Origin: Poseidonibacter antarcticus
GTDB lineage: Bacteria; Campylobacterota; Campylobacteria; Campylobacterales; Arcobacteraceae
Direction of reading: 5' to 3'
Length of the DNA: 64,000 nt
Assembly: GCF_003667345.1 (NCBI RefSeq)
Contig: NZ_RCWF01000007.1
Span: 62,001-126,000, forward strand
In this document: piece after piece, positions 1 to 7,342 of the stretch
Layout of the letters: the number at the start of each line of letters is the position of its first letter
How positions within the stretch are numbered: the first letter of the stretch is position 1
Position numbers and translations under genes: made by a program
The notes under the pieces: generated by a model
The model's database searches: none
What the model was told of the DNA's origin: nothing
Seen by the model: only the letters and a program-made list of their open reading frames with translations

Positions 1-249
1 GGTGGGGCATTTGAAAAAATTGGTGGACATAATCCAATTGAACCTGCATATTTTAATTGTAAAATAGTAAGTGGAATGAATATATTTAATCAAAAACCAC
101 TTTTTGAGTGTATTGAAAATTATTACTTAATAAAAAATGATGAATTAGGTGATTATTTAAATAATATTAAAAATCTAAAAAAACCAGTTTTAAAAAAGAT
201 TGGTTCACTAGATCCCATAATAAAGGAAATAAATGGCTGGACGAGATAA
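1..249 (+). CDS. waaA: 3-deoxy-D-manno-octulosonic acid transferase, C-terminal fragment
   Basis: The window opens inside this gene; 82 codons and the stop are visible. The encoded start GGAFEKIGGHNPIEPAYF matches the conserved C-terminal part of Kdo transferases (a Gly-Gly-x-Phe-x-x-x-Gly-Gly-His-Asn-Pro-x-Glu-Pro block that forms part of the CMP-Kdo site). The enzyme adds Kdo from CMP-Kdo to lipid IVA at the inner membrane, an early step of lipopolysaccharide core assembly. The stop codon lies 14 bases inside the next gene, a 17-base overlap that implies co-transcription. In Campylobacter jejuni waaA also precedes an RluA-type synthase and ffh, which supports the call. The N-terminal half is outside the window. 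Confidence 0.85.
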   Translation, partial: GGAFEKIGGHNPIEPAYFNCKIVSGMNIFNQKPLFECIENYYLIKNDELGDYLNNIKNLKKPVLKKIGSLDPIIKEINGWTR

Positions 250-985
250 AGCATACAAATTATTAGCAATGCAAGAAGGAATTTCTAATTCTAAAGCAAA
301 AGAGTTAATAGATAAAGGACTTGTAAGAGTTGCTGGAAAAAAAGTAATGATTGCACGTGGTGAAATTAGTGCAGATGTTACTTTTGTAGTAAAAGATATT
401 GCTCCAATAAAAGTGATATTTCAAGATAACGATATCTTAGTAGTAGATAAACCTGCATTTTTAACAGCAGATGAAGTTGCTAGAAAATATCCTGATGCAA
501 TATTGCTTAACAGACTTGATAAAGAAACAAGTGGTGTTATGATGTTTGCAAAAAATGAAGATTTTCAGAAAAAAGCAATAAAAGAATTTAAACAAAACAG
601 AGTTTATAAAGAATATGTTGCAATTGTTGAAGGTAAGGTTATTGAAGAAATTGTCATTGATAAACCTATTTTAACAACAAAAGATAGAGGTAGTGCTAAA
701 TCAAAAATTGATGTAAAAAAAGGTAAACCAGCTAAATCAACTGTTTATCCAATGCTAGTAGAAGGTAACAAATCAAAAATCAAGATTGTTATTGAATCTG
801 GAAGAACACATCAAATTAGAGTTCATCTTAATTCTGTTGGTTTACCAATTATTGGTGATGCAATTTATGGTAGAACTGCTAGTAATGTTACTAGAGTATT
901 ATTGCATTCAAAAATCACTAAAATATTTGACTATGTATTCGAAGCTAGAGAACCTAGAGAATTTAAAGTGTATGAATTTAATTAA
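233..985 (+). CDS. RluA-family pseudouridine synthase with S4 domain
   Basis: A 250-residue RNA-modifying enzyme that isomerises uridine to pseudouridine, probably in 23S rRNA. Residues about 5-45 form an S4-like RNA-binding domain. The catalytic motif RLDKETSG is at residues 94-101 with the catalytic Asp at 96, and the C-terminal GRTHQIRVHL and GDAIYG motifs are typical of the RluA/RluC/RluD group. The length is somewhat short for RluC/RluD (about 310-325). The gene overlaps waaA by 17 bases and is followed by a strong hairpin, so it looks like the last gene of its transcript. The exact uridine target cannot be read from the sequence, so no rlu letter is assigned. Confidence 0.87.
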   Translation: MAGRDKAYKLLAMQEGISNSKAKELIDKGLVRVAGKKVMIARGEISADVTFVVKDIAPIKVIFQDNDILVVDKPAFLTADEVARKYPDAILLNRLDKETSGVMMFAKNEDFQKKAIKEFKQNRVYKEYVAIVEGKVIEEIVIDKPILTTKDRGSAKSKIDVKKGKPAKSTVYPMLVEGNKSKIKIVIESGRTHQIRVHLNSVGLPIIGDAIYGRTASNVTRVLLHSKITKIFDYVFEAREPREFKVYEFN

Positions 986-1011
986 AATTTAAGTTAAAAT
1001 ATAAATAAATA

Positions 1012-1047
1012 TTTCTACAAAGTCCTATAAAATAGACTTTGTAGAAA
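1012..1047 (+). terminator. Perfect 13-bp hairpin after the pseudouridine synthase
   Basis: Positions 1012-1024 pair perfectly with 1035-1047 around a 10-base loop. It lies 27 bases after the stop of the pseudouridine synthase gene. No T tract follows on the + strand (it is A-rich), so it is a non-canonical terminator or an mRNA 3'-end stabiliser. Confidence 0.55.
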
Positions 1048-1119
1048 AAAACTAAAAAACTAAAACTAAAACTAATCTTAATAAACACAAATTTAACCTA
1101 TCTTGAAGTATTAAAAAAG

Positions 1120-1125
1120 TATAAT
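1120..1125 (+). promoter_or_regulatory. Possible -10 box of ffh
   Basis: A perfect TATAAT hexamer lies 32 bases before the TTG start of ffh and downstream of the preceding hairpin. No convincing -35 box is visible, which is usual for Campylobacterota housekeeping promoters. The Shine-Dalgarno AGGAG is at 1146-1150. Confidence 0.45.
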
Positions 1126-1157
1126 CCACAAAATTAAAAAAATCTAGGAGTAGGGCT

Positions 1158-2510
1158 TTGTTTGATTCAATAACCGGTTCGATAAAAAATGCTGTTAATA
1201 AAATAAGACATAAAGATGATGTTGCTTCATTAAAAAAAGCAATTGTTGAATTAAAAAAATCTTTATTAAAAGCAGATGTTCATCATAAAACTACAAAAGA
1301 ATTATTATTAGCAATTGAGCTTGAAACAAAAAGACTTGGTATTGGGCAAGACTCATTTATCAGTGCTTTAAAAACAGAATTAACTAAAGTATTAACAACT
1401 GAAGGTAATCAAGGTTTTGTTTATTCAAACACACCACCTACTACGATTTTAATGACAGGGCTTCAAGGTTCTGGTAAAACAACAACAACAGGTAAATTAG
1501 CTAACTATTTAAAACAAAGAAATAAAAAAGTTTTAGTAGCAGCTGGCGATTTACAAAGACTTGCAGCAGTTGAGCAATTAAAACAAATTGCCGCACAAGT
1601 TGAAGTTGATATTTATTTTGATGATAATGAAAAAGATCCAATTGCAATTGCTAAAGCTGCTCAAGAAAAAGCTATAAAAGAACATTATGATGTTTTATTA
1701 GTGGATACTGCGGGTCGTCTTGCAATTGATGAAGAGTTAATGACTCAATTAAAAAATGTTAGAGATGCGATTAAAATAGATGAAATTTTCTATGTTGCGG
1801 ATTCTTTAACAGGACACGATGCTACAAAAACTGCAGCTTCATTTAAAGAGCAAATTGGTATTGATGGTGTTATTCTTTCTAAATATGATGGAGATACAAA
1901 AGGCGGGGTTGCCTTATCAATTGCATCACAAGTTGGTGTTCCTTTAAGATTTATTGGTATTGGTGAAAAAATGCCAGACCTTGAAGTATTTATTCCTGAT
2001 AGAATTGTTTCAAGATTACTTGGACTTGGAGATATAGAAGGTTTAGCTGAAAGAACTTCTGCTGTTATTGATGAAAAACAAGCAAAAGCAGTAGCTAAAA
2101 AGATTAAAAAAGGTGAATTTAACTTTAATGACTTCTTAGACCAATTAGCAATGATGAGTAAATTAGGTTCTATGAAATCTATTATTGGAATGATTCCTGG
2201 TCTTTCACAAATGGCTGGACCATTAAAAGATATGGATTTTGAAAATTCTGATGAGATTAAAAGAATAAAAGCATTAATAGGTTCTATGACTCAAAAAGAA
2301 AGAATGGAACCATCTTTAATGAATCCAAGTAGAAAGAAAAGAATTGCAAAAGGTTCAGGGCTTTCAGAAGTACAAATAAATAAAATATTAAAGCAATTTA
2401 AAAATGCTTCAAAAATGGCTAAGAAATTATCATCAAAAGGTGGAATGAAAGGCTTACAAAATATGATGTCTCAAATGGGACCTGGTGGAATGCCTAAAAT
2501 ACCAAGATAG
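1158..2510 (+). CDS. ffh: Signal recognition particle protein Ffh
   Basis: The 450-residue GTPase of the signal recognition particle binds 4.5S RNA and signal sequences on nascent chains and delivers ribosomes to FtsY at the membrane. It has an N-terminal helical bundle, a G domain with P-loop GLQGSGKT at residues 101-108, DTAGRL, the SKYDGDTKGG block, and a methionine-rich M domain from about residue 300 ending in MMSQMGPGGMP. Translation starts at TTG, supported by AGGAG seven bases upstream; no in-frame ATG fits the N-terminal domain. Position before rpsP is the order I recall for Campylobacter. A structured gap separates it from rpsP. Confidence 0.96.
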   Translation: MFDSITGSIKNAVNKIRHKDDVASLKKAIVELKKSLLKADVHHKTTKELLLAIELETKRLGIGQDSFISALKTELTKVLTTEGNQGFVYSNTPPTTILMTGLQGSGKTTTTGKLANYLKQRNKKVLVAAGDLQRLAAVEQLKQIAAQVEVDIYFDDNEKDPIAIAKAAQEKAIKEHYDVLLVDTAGRLAIDEELMTQLKNVRDAIKIDEIFYVADSLTGHDATKTAASFKEQIGIDGVILSKYDGDTKGGVALSIASQVGVPLRFIGIGEKMPDLEVFIPDRIVSRLLGLGDIEGLAERTSAVIDEKQAKAVAKKIKKGEFNFNDFLDQLAMMSKLGSMKSIIGMIPGLSQMAGPLKDMDFENSDEIKRIKALIGSMTQKERMEPSLMNPSRKKRIAKGSGLSEVQINKILKQFKNASKMAKKLSSKGGMKGLQNMMSQMGPGGMPKIPR

Positions 2511-2523
2511 TAATTTGATTTAA

Positions 2524-2573
2524 TAGTGTTGAGCTGTGAACTCACTTTAATTAGAGTTTAGACCTCAATACTA
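2524..2573 (+). other. Nested hairpin between ffh and rpsP
   Basis: An outer stem 2524-2533/2564-2573 (10 pairs, one G-U) encloses an inner stem 2537-2543/2554-2560 (7 pairs, one G-U) with a small internal loop and a 10-base apical loop. It could end ffh transcription or act as an rpsP leader. A TATAAT directly abuts it. Confidence 0.45.
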
Positions 2574-2577
2574 TAAT
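2572..2577 (+). promoter_or_regulatory. Possible -10 box of the rpsP operon
   Basis: Perfect TATAAT 28 bases before the rpsP start codon, overlapping the last two bases of the hairpin. If used, transcription would start near 2584 and the hairpin would lie upstream of the transcript. Confidence 0.4.
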
Positions 2578-2605
2578 AAAAGTATATAAATAAAAGGAAA
2601 AAAAC

Positions 2606-2833
2606 ATGACAGTAATTAGATTAACAAGAATGGGAAGAAACAAAAAACCATTTTACAGAATCGTTGTAACAGACTCAAGAAAAAGAAGAGATTCAGGTTG
2701 GATTGAATCAATTGGTTACTTTAACCCAGTTGCAGAACCAAAAGTATTAAAAATTGACCAAGAAAGATATGATTATTGGTTAAGTGTTGGTGCTAAACCT
2801 TCTGAAAAAGTAGCTAAATTAGCTGCAAAATAG
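2606..2833 (+). CDS. rpsP: 30S ribosomal protein S16
   Basis: A 75-residue small-subunit ribosomal protein. The N-terminus [20 protein letters not shown] and the later motif [18 protein letters not shown] are characteristic of S16, which binds 16S rRNA and is needed for 30S assembly. The length is normal for the short bacterial form. The ATG is preceded by AAAGGAAAAAA. It is followed 17 bases later by the KH-domain gene and then rimM, the usual ribosome-biogenesis order. Confidence 0.97.
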   Translation: MTVIRLTRMGRNKKPFYRIVVTDSRKRRDSGWIESIGYFNPVAEPKVLKIDQERYDYWLSVGAKPSEKVAKLAAK

Positions 2834-2850
2834 TTAGTTGATTAATTGCT

Positions 2851-3090
2851 ATGATTACTAATTTTATTAAAAACTATGCAAAACTTATTGTTAGTGTACC
2901 TGAAGATGTAACTGTTACTAAAGAATTAATAGATGATACTTTTGCTGAAATTACAGTTGAAGCAAATAGTTCTGATATTGGTAAACTTATTGGTAAAAAT
3001 GGTAATATGATTAATGCTTTAAAAACTATGGCAAATGGTTGTAAAGCAAAAGACGGTGTATCATACAAGATACAAGTCGTAGCAAAGTAG
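2851..3090 (+). CDS. khpA: KH-domain RNA-binding protein (KhpA/YlqC family)
   Basis: A 79-residue single-KH-domain protein. The diagnostic GxxG loop is GKNG in IGKLIGKNGNMINALKTM (about residues 44-60), which contacts RNA backbone. The family (YlqC/KhpA) sits between rpsP and rimM in many bacteria and binds RNA, in some species together with KhpB. It lies 17 bases after rpsP and 7 bases before rimM, so it is very likely co-transcribed. The symbol is by family; its role in Campylobacterota is not known to me. Confidence 0.85.
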   Translation: MITNFIKNYAKLIVSVPEDVTVTKELIDDTFAEITVEANSSDIGKLIGKNGNMINALKTMANGCKAKDGVSYKIQVVAK

Positions 3091-3097
3091 ATATAAA

Positions 3098-3628
3098 ATG
3101 AATAGTAATATATATGTAGCAAAATTAGGGAAAGCTGTTGGTTTAAAAGGACATTTAAAGCTTCATATAGACTCAGATTTCCCTGAGCAATTTAAAAAAG
3201 ACGCAATCTTTGTAACAAATAGAAAAATAAATCTAAAAGTTATTGAATATAATACAAATAGAGATATGATTTTATTTGAAAATTATGAAGATGTAGACCT
3301 AGCAAAAAAACTTATAAATCAAGAACTTTTTGCATCTATGGAACAAACTAGAGAAAATTGTCAATTAAAAGACAATGAGTTCTTTTGGTTTGATTTAATG
3401 GGTTGTACGGTTTATGAAGATGATTTAAAATTAGGTACAATTAAAGATATACATAGATACCCTGTTAGTGATTATTTAGAAGTTACTACAGATGAATCTT
3501 TAGTATCAAAAGATTTACCCAAAACTTTTTTATTACCACATTTATTTGATAAATATATTTTAAATGTTGATATACTAAAAAAAGAAATTAAAGTAAAAGA
3601 TGCATATGCTATATTAGAAAACTCATAG
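3098..3628 (+). CDS. rimM: 16S rRNA processing protein RimM
   Basis: A 176-residue ribosome maturation factor that acts on 30S head assembly through S19. The N-terminal RimM domain starts YVAKLGKAVGLKGHLKLH; the C-terminal PRC-barrel domain includes the EFFWFDLMGCTVYE segment and the terminal region with FLLPHLFDKYI. Length is normal. In most relatives trmD and rplS follow; here the next gene is convergent with its stop codon six bases away, so the rpsP operon ends here. A short hairpin with a T run spans the stop codon. Confidence 0.93.
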   Translation: MNSNIYVAKLGKAVGLKGHLKLHIDSDFPEQFKKDAIFVTNRKINLKVIEYNTNRDMILFENYEDVDLAKKLINQELFASMEQTRENCQLKDNEFFWFDLMGCTVYEDDLKLGTIKDIHRYPVSDYLEVTTDESLVSKDLPKTFLLPHLFDKYILNVDILKKEIKVKDAYAILENS

Positions 3629-3636
3629 AGTTTTTT
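3618..3636 (+). terminator. Short terminator at the end of rimM
   Basis: Stem 3618-3624/3628-3634 (AAAACTC/GAGTTTT) with a 3-base loop, running into a six-T tract at 3631-3636. It spans the rimM stop codon and separates it from the convergent gene on the minus strand. Confidence 0.5.
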
Positions 3637-4582
3637 AGTACTTACATCTTTTAGAAAATTCTTCTTTTGTTAATTCAACTTCATATGAATTTATGATTCC
3701 ATTCTCTTGTAATTTTTTATATATTTCACTTCTTTTCTTATCATCTTTAAATGGTCCATAATAGATTTCAATTCTATTTAAGTCATCTCTACATAGTTTT
3801 ATATCACTGTAAATATTAGTAATTTTATCTAGATATGATTTATACAGTTCACCTTTAATTTTTGCAACATTAATTAAAGATACAAATTCACTTTTTTCTT
3901 TAAGTGATTCATCTTTATCTTCTTTAATTATTGCTACTTCTTTTTTAATTTTAGGTTTAACTTGAACAACATTATTCTTATTTTTTTCTATTTCTTCTTT
4001 ATTATTAATCATTTCATCTCTAAGTGCGATTGCTTGATTTTTTAATAATTCAAGTTCTTCTTTCTGTTTTTGTAATTCTATTTTTTTATTTTCTAAATTT
4101 TCTTTTTCTTTAGTTAGTTTTTCCTCTTCTAAAGCTAAAGCCTCTTTCTTCTTTTTCTCTTCTTCTCTTTTAATCTTTTTGGCTTCTTCTTCTTTTTCTC
4201 TTTTGTTAATTTCTTCTTCTTGAACTATATTTTTATTTGTTAGTAGTAAAAGTTGTTTATTTAATTTTTTAGAATTTATATCTTTTATATTAAAGCTATT
4301 AGTTTTTACACTAATTTTTTCTTCTTTAGGAGTTTCTTTGATTTTTATTTCTTCTGATTGAAAAAATCCCATAAAAAAAAGTATTGTTCCTAGAATTAAT
4401 GTTAAAAATAAAAATCCTACTACTGAAAATAATATTTTATTTAGGATTGGTATCTTCTTCTTTTTTACAAGTTGGTCTTCATTAGAGTTTTTATCATTTG
4501 AGACTTTTTGAGTTTTTATCTCATCATCTAAAGAAATATTTGTTTCTTCATCTATTTCTTGTATATTTTCTTCTTCTGCCAT
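3635..4582 (-). CDS. Membrane-anchored coiled-coil protein with SPOR-like C-terminus
   Basis: A 315-residue protein I do not recognise as a named gene. Residues 1-45 are acidic and probably cytoplasmic, residues about 48-74 form one transmembrane helix, and residues about 115-215 are a long Glu/Lys-rich coiled coil. The last 55 residues contain NRIEIYYGPFKDDKKRSEIY and KKLQENG, a pattern like a SPOR domain (a peptidoglycan-binding fold whose signature is x-x-GPF followed by residues packing a helix). The inferred topology is a periplasmic coiled coil presenting a wall-binding module. It lies 14 bases after the lysine-rich gene and behind flgG, so it is probably transcribed with flgG. A link to flagellar or division sites is only inference. 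Confidence 0.6.
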   Translation of the reverse strand: MAEEENIQEIDEETNISLDDEIKTQKVSNDKNSNEDQLVKKKKIPILNKILFSVVGFLFLTLILGTILFFMGFFQSEEIKIKETPKEEKISVKTNSFNIKDINSKKLNKQLLLLTNKNIVQEEEINKREKEEEAKKIKREEEKKKKEALALEEEKLTKEKENLENKKIELQKQKEELELLKNQAIALRDEMINNKEEIEKNKNNVVQVKPKIKKEVAIIKEDKDESLKEKSEFVSLINVAKIKGELYKSYLDKITNIYSDIKLCRDDLNRIEIYYGPFKDDKKRSEIYKKLQENGIINSYEVELTKEEFSKRCKY

Positions 4583-4596
4583 GATTCACTCTTTTT

Positions 4597-5001
4597 TTAA
4601 GATTTTCTTTTTTCTTTTTGTTTTGCTAATATTTTTTCTTTATTTCTTTGATAATATTCTCTTCTATACTTTTTTAACTCTTCTTTTTTCTTTTCTCTAT
4701 ACTCTCTATCATATTCTAATCGTTTCTTTTTATTTTCTGTATAATATTCTTTTTTTTTATTCTTATACTCATTTATTTTTGCAACAATTAATTCTTTTCT
4801 ATTATCTATATGTATTTTTTGAGCTTTTGCTATTTCTTTTATTTTACTTACAAAGTTATCATCATTTAATTCTTTTGAGTAATCAATCTCTTTCCTCACT
4901 GATTTTTTAGATGCTTTTTTCTTTAAGTAATACTCTTTCTTTTTTTTCTTATGTGCGGAAAAATTTTTTTCTCGAAGTCTCTTTAATTCTTCTAAATTCA
5001 T
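4597..5001 (-). CDS. Small lysine-rich coiled-coil protein, unknown function
   Basis: A 134-residue very basic protein, dominated by Lys, Glu, Tyr and Arg. No signal peptide or membrane segment is visible. The C-terminal half has repeated Tyr-containing basic blocks (YDREYREKKKEELKKYRREY, then YYQRNKEKIL) that resemble the low-complexity basic linker seen in some phage and HNH proteins, but no catalytic motif is present. It follows flgG by 15 bases and precedes the SPOR-like gene by 14, so it appears to be in the same transcript. It may bind nucleic acid or simply be a helical scaffold; the low complexity makes similarity unreliable. Confidence 0.5.
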   Translation of the reverse strand: MNLEELKRLREKNFSAHKKKKKEYYLKKKASKKSVRKEIDYSKELNDDNFVSKIKEIAKAQKIHIDNRKELIVAKINEYKNKKKEYYTENKKKRLEYDREYREKKKEELKKYRREYYQRNKEKILAKQKEKRKS

Positions 5002-5016
5002 ATATTATTTATTTAC

Positions 5017-5805
5017 TTAGCTTTTTAATCGATTTACTGTATCTAACATACTATCTGTTGTTGTAATTGATTTAGAATTAGCTTCATATGCTCTTTGTGC
5101 TGTAATTAAATCAACCATTTCATTTACTAATTTTACATTCGATAACTCAATCATTCCCTGTCTAACTCCACCGAACTGGTCTGTTAATGGATTACCTGTT
5201 TGAACATCTCCTGATGCTTCAGATTGCATATATAATGATTCACCTAAAGGAGTAAGTCCTGAAGGATTTATAAAATCAGCTATTTCTATTTGTCCTAAAT
5301 CAACTGTATCTCCAGTTGTTGGATCTGTTGCGGATACAATACCATCTGTACCAAAACTAACATCTGTTACATTATCAGGTACAACAATTTCAGGAGACAA
5401 TTCATACCCATTTCCATTAACAATAGTCCCTTCTTCATTAAGCTTAAAAGCTCCATTTCTTGTATAGGCTGTTTCTCCACTTGGAAGTGTAATTTGGAAA
5501 AAACCACTTCCTTCAATTGCTAAATCTAAGGTATTTGAAGTAAGTTTTAAATCACCTTCGCTAAAATTTTTTTGAATACCTGAAATTCTAACTCCCAGAC
5601 CTGTATCAATACCTGTAGGATTTCTAGTTGTTTGCGAAGTTTGTCCTGCTGTATAATTTAATGTTTCATACATTAAATCTTGGAACTCAGCTCTATCTTG
5701 TTTAAAACCTGTTGTATTTACGTTTGCAATATTATTTGATGTTACATCAATTTGGTGTTGCATAGAGTTCATACCAGTTGCTGCAGTGTAAAGTCCTCGA
5801 ATCAT
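5017..5805 (-). CDS. flgG: Flagellar distal rod protein FlgG
   Basis: The 262-residue distal rod subunit, exported through the flagellar type III apparatus and assembled between proximal rod and hook. The N-terminus MIRGLYTAATGMNSMQHQ and SNNIANVNTTGFKQDRAEF is the rod/hook family signature, and the C-terminus VDLITAQRAYEANSKSI is the conserved FlgG end. I chose the ATG at 5803-5805 because it matches the family start and has AAAGGAAAA upstream; an in-frame upstream ATG would add 17 unlikely residues. It is divergent from cheY, with a 163-base shared control region, and is followed by two unknown genes on the same strand. Confidence 0.95.
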   Translation of the reverse strand: MIRGLYTAATGMNSMQHQIDVTSNNIANVNTTGFKQDRAEFQDLMYETLNYTAGQTSQTTRNPTGIDTGLGVRISGIQKNFSEGDLKLTSNTLDLAIEGSGFFQITLPSGETAYTRNGAFKLNEEGTIVNGNGYELSPEIVVPDNVTDVSFGTDGIVSATDPTTGDTVDLGQIEIADFINPSGLTPLGESLYMQSEASGDVQTGNPLTDQFGGVRQGMIELSNVKLVNEMVDLITAQRAYEANSKSITTTDSMLDTVNRLKS

Positions 5806-5838
5806 AACTTTTCCTTTAGAGTATTTATATAATATATT

Positions 5839-5844
5839 ATTATA
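5839..5844 (-). promoter_or_regulatory. Possible -10 box of flgG
   Basis: TATAAT read on the minus strand, 33 bases upstream of the flgG ATG, in the shared flgG-cheY intergenic region. The region is extremely AT-rich, so other hexamers are possible. Confidence 0.35.
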
Positions 5845-5921
5845 TTTTAACAACAATTAAAAATAGATAAATTATAAATACTGTTTTCTTCTTATTAAGT
5901 GAAAATTTAAAACAAATCATA

Positions 5922-5927
5922 TATAAT
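5922..5927 (+). promoter_or_regulatory. Possible -10 box of cheY
   Basis: TATAAT 41 bases before the cheY ATG, in an AT-rich tract. It would start the long flagellar transcript beginning with cheY. No -24/-12 sigma-54 motif was seen in this gap. Confidence 0.4.
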
Positions 5928-5968
5928 ATATTATATTTTAAAGTAATATTAAATAAAAAGGTTAAGTA

Positions 5969-6340
5969 ATGAAAATTCTTATAGTTGATGACAGTTCTAC
6001 CATGCGAAGAATTATTGGAAACGTAGTCATGCAATTAGGTTTTAAAAAAGAGGAATTCGATGAAGCTGAAGATGGTGTTAAAGCTTGGAAATTACTTGGC
6101 GAATCACATTATGATGTAATCTTAACAGACTGGAATATGCCTAATATGAATGGTTTACAATTAGTGCAAAAGACAAGATCTGAGGGTACACATATGAAGA
6201 CACCAATTATTATGATTACTACCGAAGGTGGTAAAGGAGAGGTTATAACAGCTCTTAAAGCAGGTGTTAATAACTATATTGTTAAGCCTTTTAATGCAGA
6301 GATTTTAAAAGAAAAGCTTGATGGAGTATTAAAAAAATAA
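5969..6340 (+). CDS. cheY: Chemotaxis response regulator CheY
   Basis: A 123-residue stand-alone receiver domain, the length of CheY. Acidic pocket Asp7-Asp8, phospho-acceptor Asp54 in LTDWNMPNMNG, Thr84 or Thr85 in MITTEGG and Lys106 in VKPF are all present. In its phosphorylated form CheY binds the flagellar switch and changes rotation. The next gene, 14 bases downstream, encodes a CheZ-like phosphatase, so the regulator and its probable off-switch are made together at the head of the flagellar cluster. Confidence 0.95.
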   Translation: MKILIVDDSSTMRRIIGNVVMQLGFKKEEFDEAEDGVKAWKLLGESHYDVILTDWNMPNMNGLQLVQKTRSEGTHMKTPIIMITTEGGKGEVITALKAGVNNYIVKPFNAEILKEKLDGVLKK

Positions 6341-6354
6341 TATAAGGTTTTAGT

Positions 6355-7332
6355 ATGAGTATGAGTCAAGAAGAAATTGAAGCTTTAATGAATGGTTTAG
6401 ATATCGAGGATGATGCTTCAGATAGTAAGGAAGAACTACCAGTTGTAGAAGAAAAGAATTCTGTTATTAATACTGATGAGATTGAAGAATTAATTTCTCA
6501 AAATGAAGATGTCAAAATACAAGAGCCTAAAAAAACTGAAAATGAAACTTTAGAGAATAATGATATTGATGCATTACTAAAAGAATTAGAAATTACTGAT
6601 AAAAATGAAAAAGAAGTTAGTAATGAAGATAGTAAATTAGAATCAAGTGAAGTTACTGATACTAATGATATTACTCCTAAAAGTTTTGATGATGTATCTG
6701 CAGATGAAGAAGGTATTGTAGAGTCTACAAATAAAGTTAATATTGAATCAAATAATGAAGAAGAAATTGGTAAAAATTGGGCAGGATCAAAGATTAATGA
6801 AGGTGTTTTCCCTTTACCTGCTGATAATGATACAAAAGTAGTAAACCAATTAAGTCAAGTTGCAAATGATTCAGAAGAAAAAGTATCTCAAATATTTGAT
6901 GTACTTAGTTTAGCTTTAGATAATAATAGTGATATTAGAAATAAAATAGAAAGTTTTGAGAATTATATTAATTCAGAATTAGAATTATTAAATTCATTAA
7001 GTACTAAATTCCCAAATATTGAGGTGTTTAATACACAGAAAACATTATCTATTGAAATGTCTAATAATCTAAAAGATATGAGTTCTATTGTTAATTCAGA
7101 AGATAAGAAAATTTATGAAGCTATGGAATTAATGCAATTTAATGATATTAATAGACAAAAAATAGAAAGAGTGATGTCTGTTATTAGAAGATTATCTTTA
7201 TATCTCAATAATTTATTTGAAGATGATGGCTCAACTCAAGAAATTGCAGTAGCAAAACATATCCCAGGGGATGCAAATCATGATTTAATTGGTGATGATT
7301 TAGATAAACTAATAGATGAATTTGGAAAATAA
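6355..7332 (+). CDS. cheZ: CheZ-type CheY-P phosphatase with repeated FliM-like motifs
   Basis: A 325-residue protein with an acidic, probably disordered N-terminal half and a helical C-terminal half. The segment AMELMQFNDINRQKIERVMS (about residues 259-278) matches the catalytic helix region of the distant CheZ group of Campylobacterota, and the C-terminal tail DLDKLIDEFGK resembles the CheY-binding C-terminal helix of CheZ. CheZ removes phosphate from CheY-P. Unusually, the N-terminal half carries three short EIDALL-like motifs: EIEALM at 7-12 (within SQEEIEALMNG), EIEELI at 42-47 and DIDALL at 70-75. These resemble the N-terminal CheY-P-binding peptide of FliM. Position next to cheY supports the assignment. 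Confidence 0.75.
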   Translation: MSMSQEEIEALMNGLDIEDDASDSKEELPVVEEKNSVINTDEIEELISQNEDVKIQEPKKTENETLENNDIDALLKELEITDKNEKEVSNEDSKLESSEVTDTNDITPKSFDDVSADEEGIVESTNKVNIESNNEEEIGKNWAGSKINEGVFPLPADNDTKVVNQLSQVANDSEEKVSQIFDVLSLALDNNSDIRNKIESFENYINSELELLNSLSTKFPNIEVFNTQKTLSIEMSNNLKDMSSIVNSEDKKIYEAMELMQFNDINRQKIERVMSVIRRLSLYLNNLFEDDGSTQEIAVAKHIPGDANHDLIGDDLDKLIDEFGK

Positions 7333-7342
7333 AAGGTAAATT

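Noticed and set aside
2874-3122. Minus-strand open frame overlapping the KH-domain gene
   Set aside because: The + strand product has the GxxG KH loop and standard neighbours.
4581-4910. Open frame on the + strand encoding a Phe/Leu/Tyr-rich protein
   Set aside because: It is the antisense of the Lys/Glu-rich coding region on the minus strand; composition is an artefact and there is no ribosome binding site.
4597-5001. Phage-derived HNH protein
   Set aside because: Only the basic Tyr/Lys linker-like composition is similar; no HNH catalytic residues and no other phage genes nearby.
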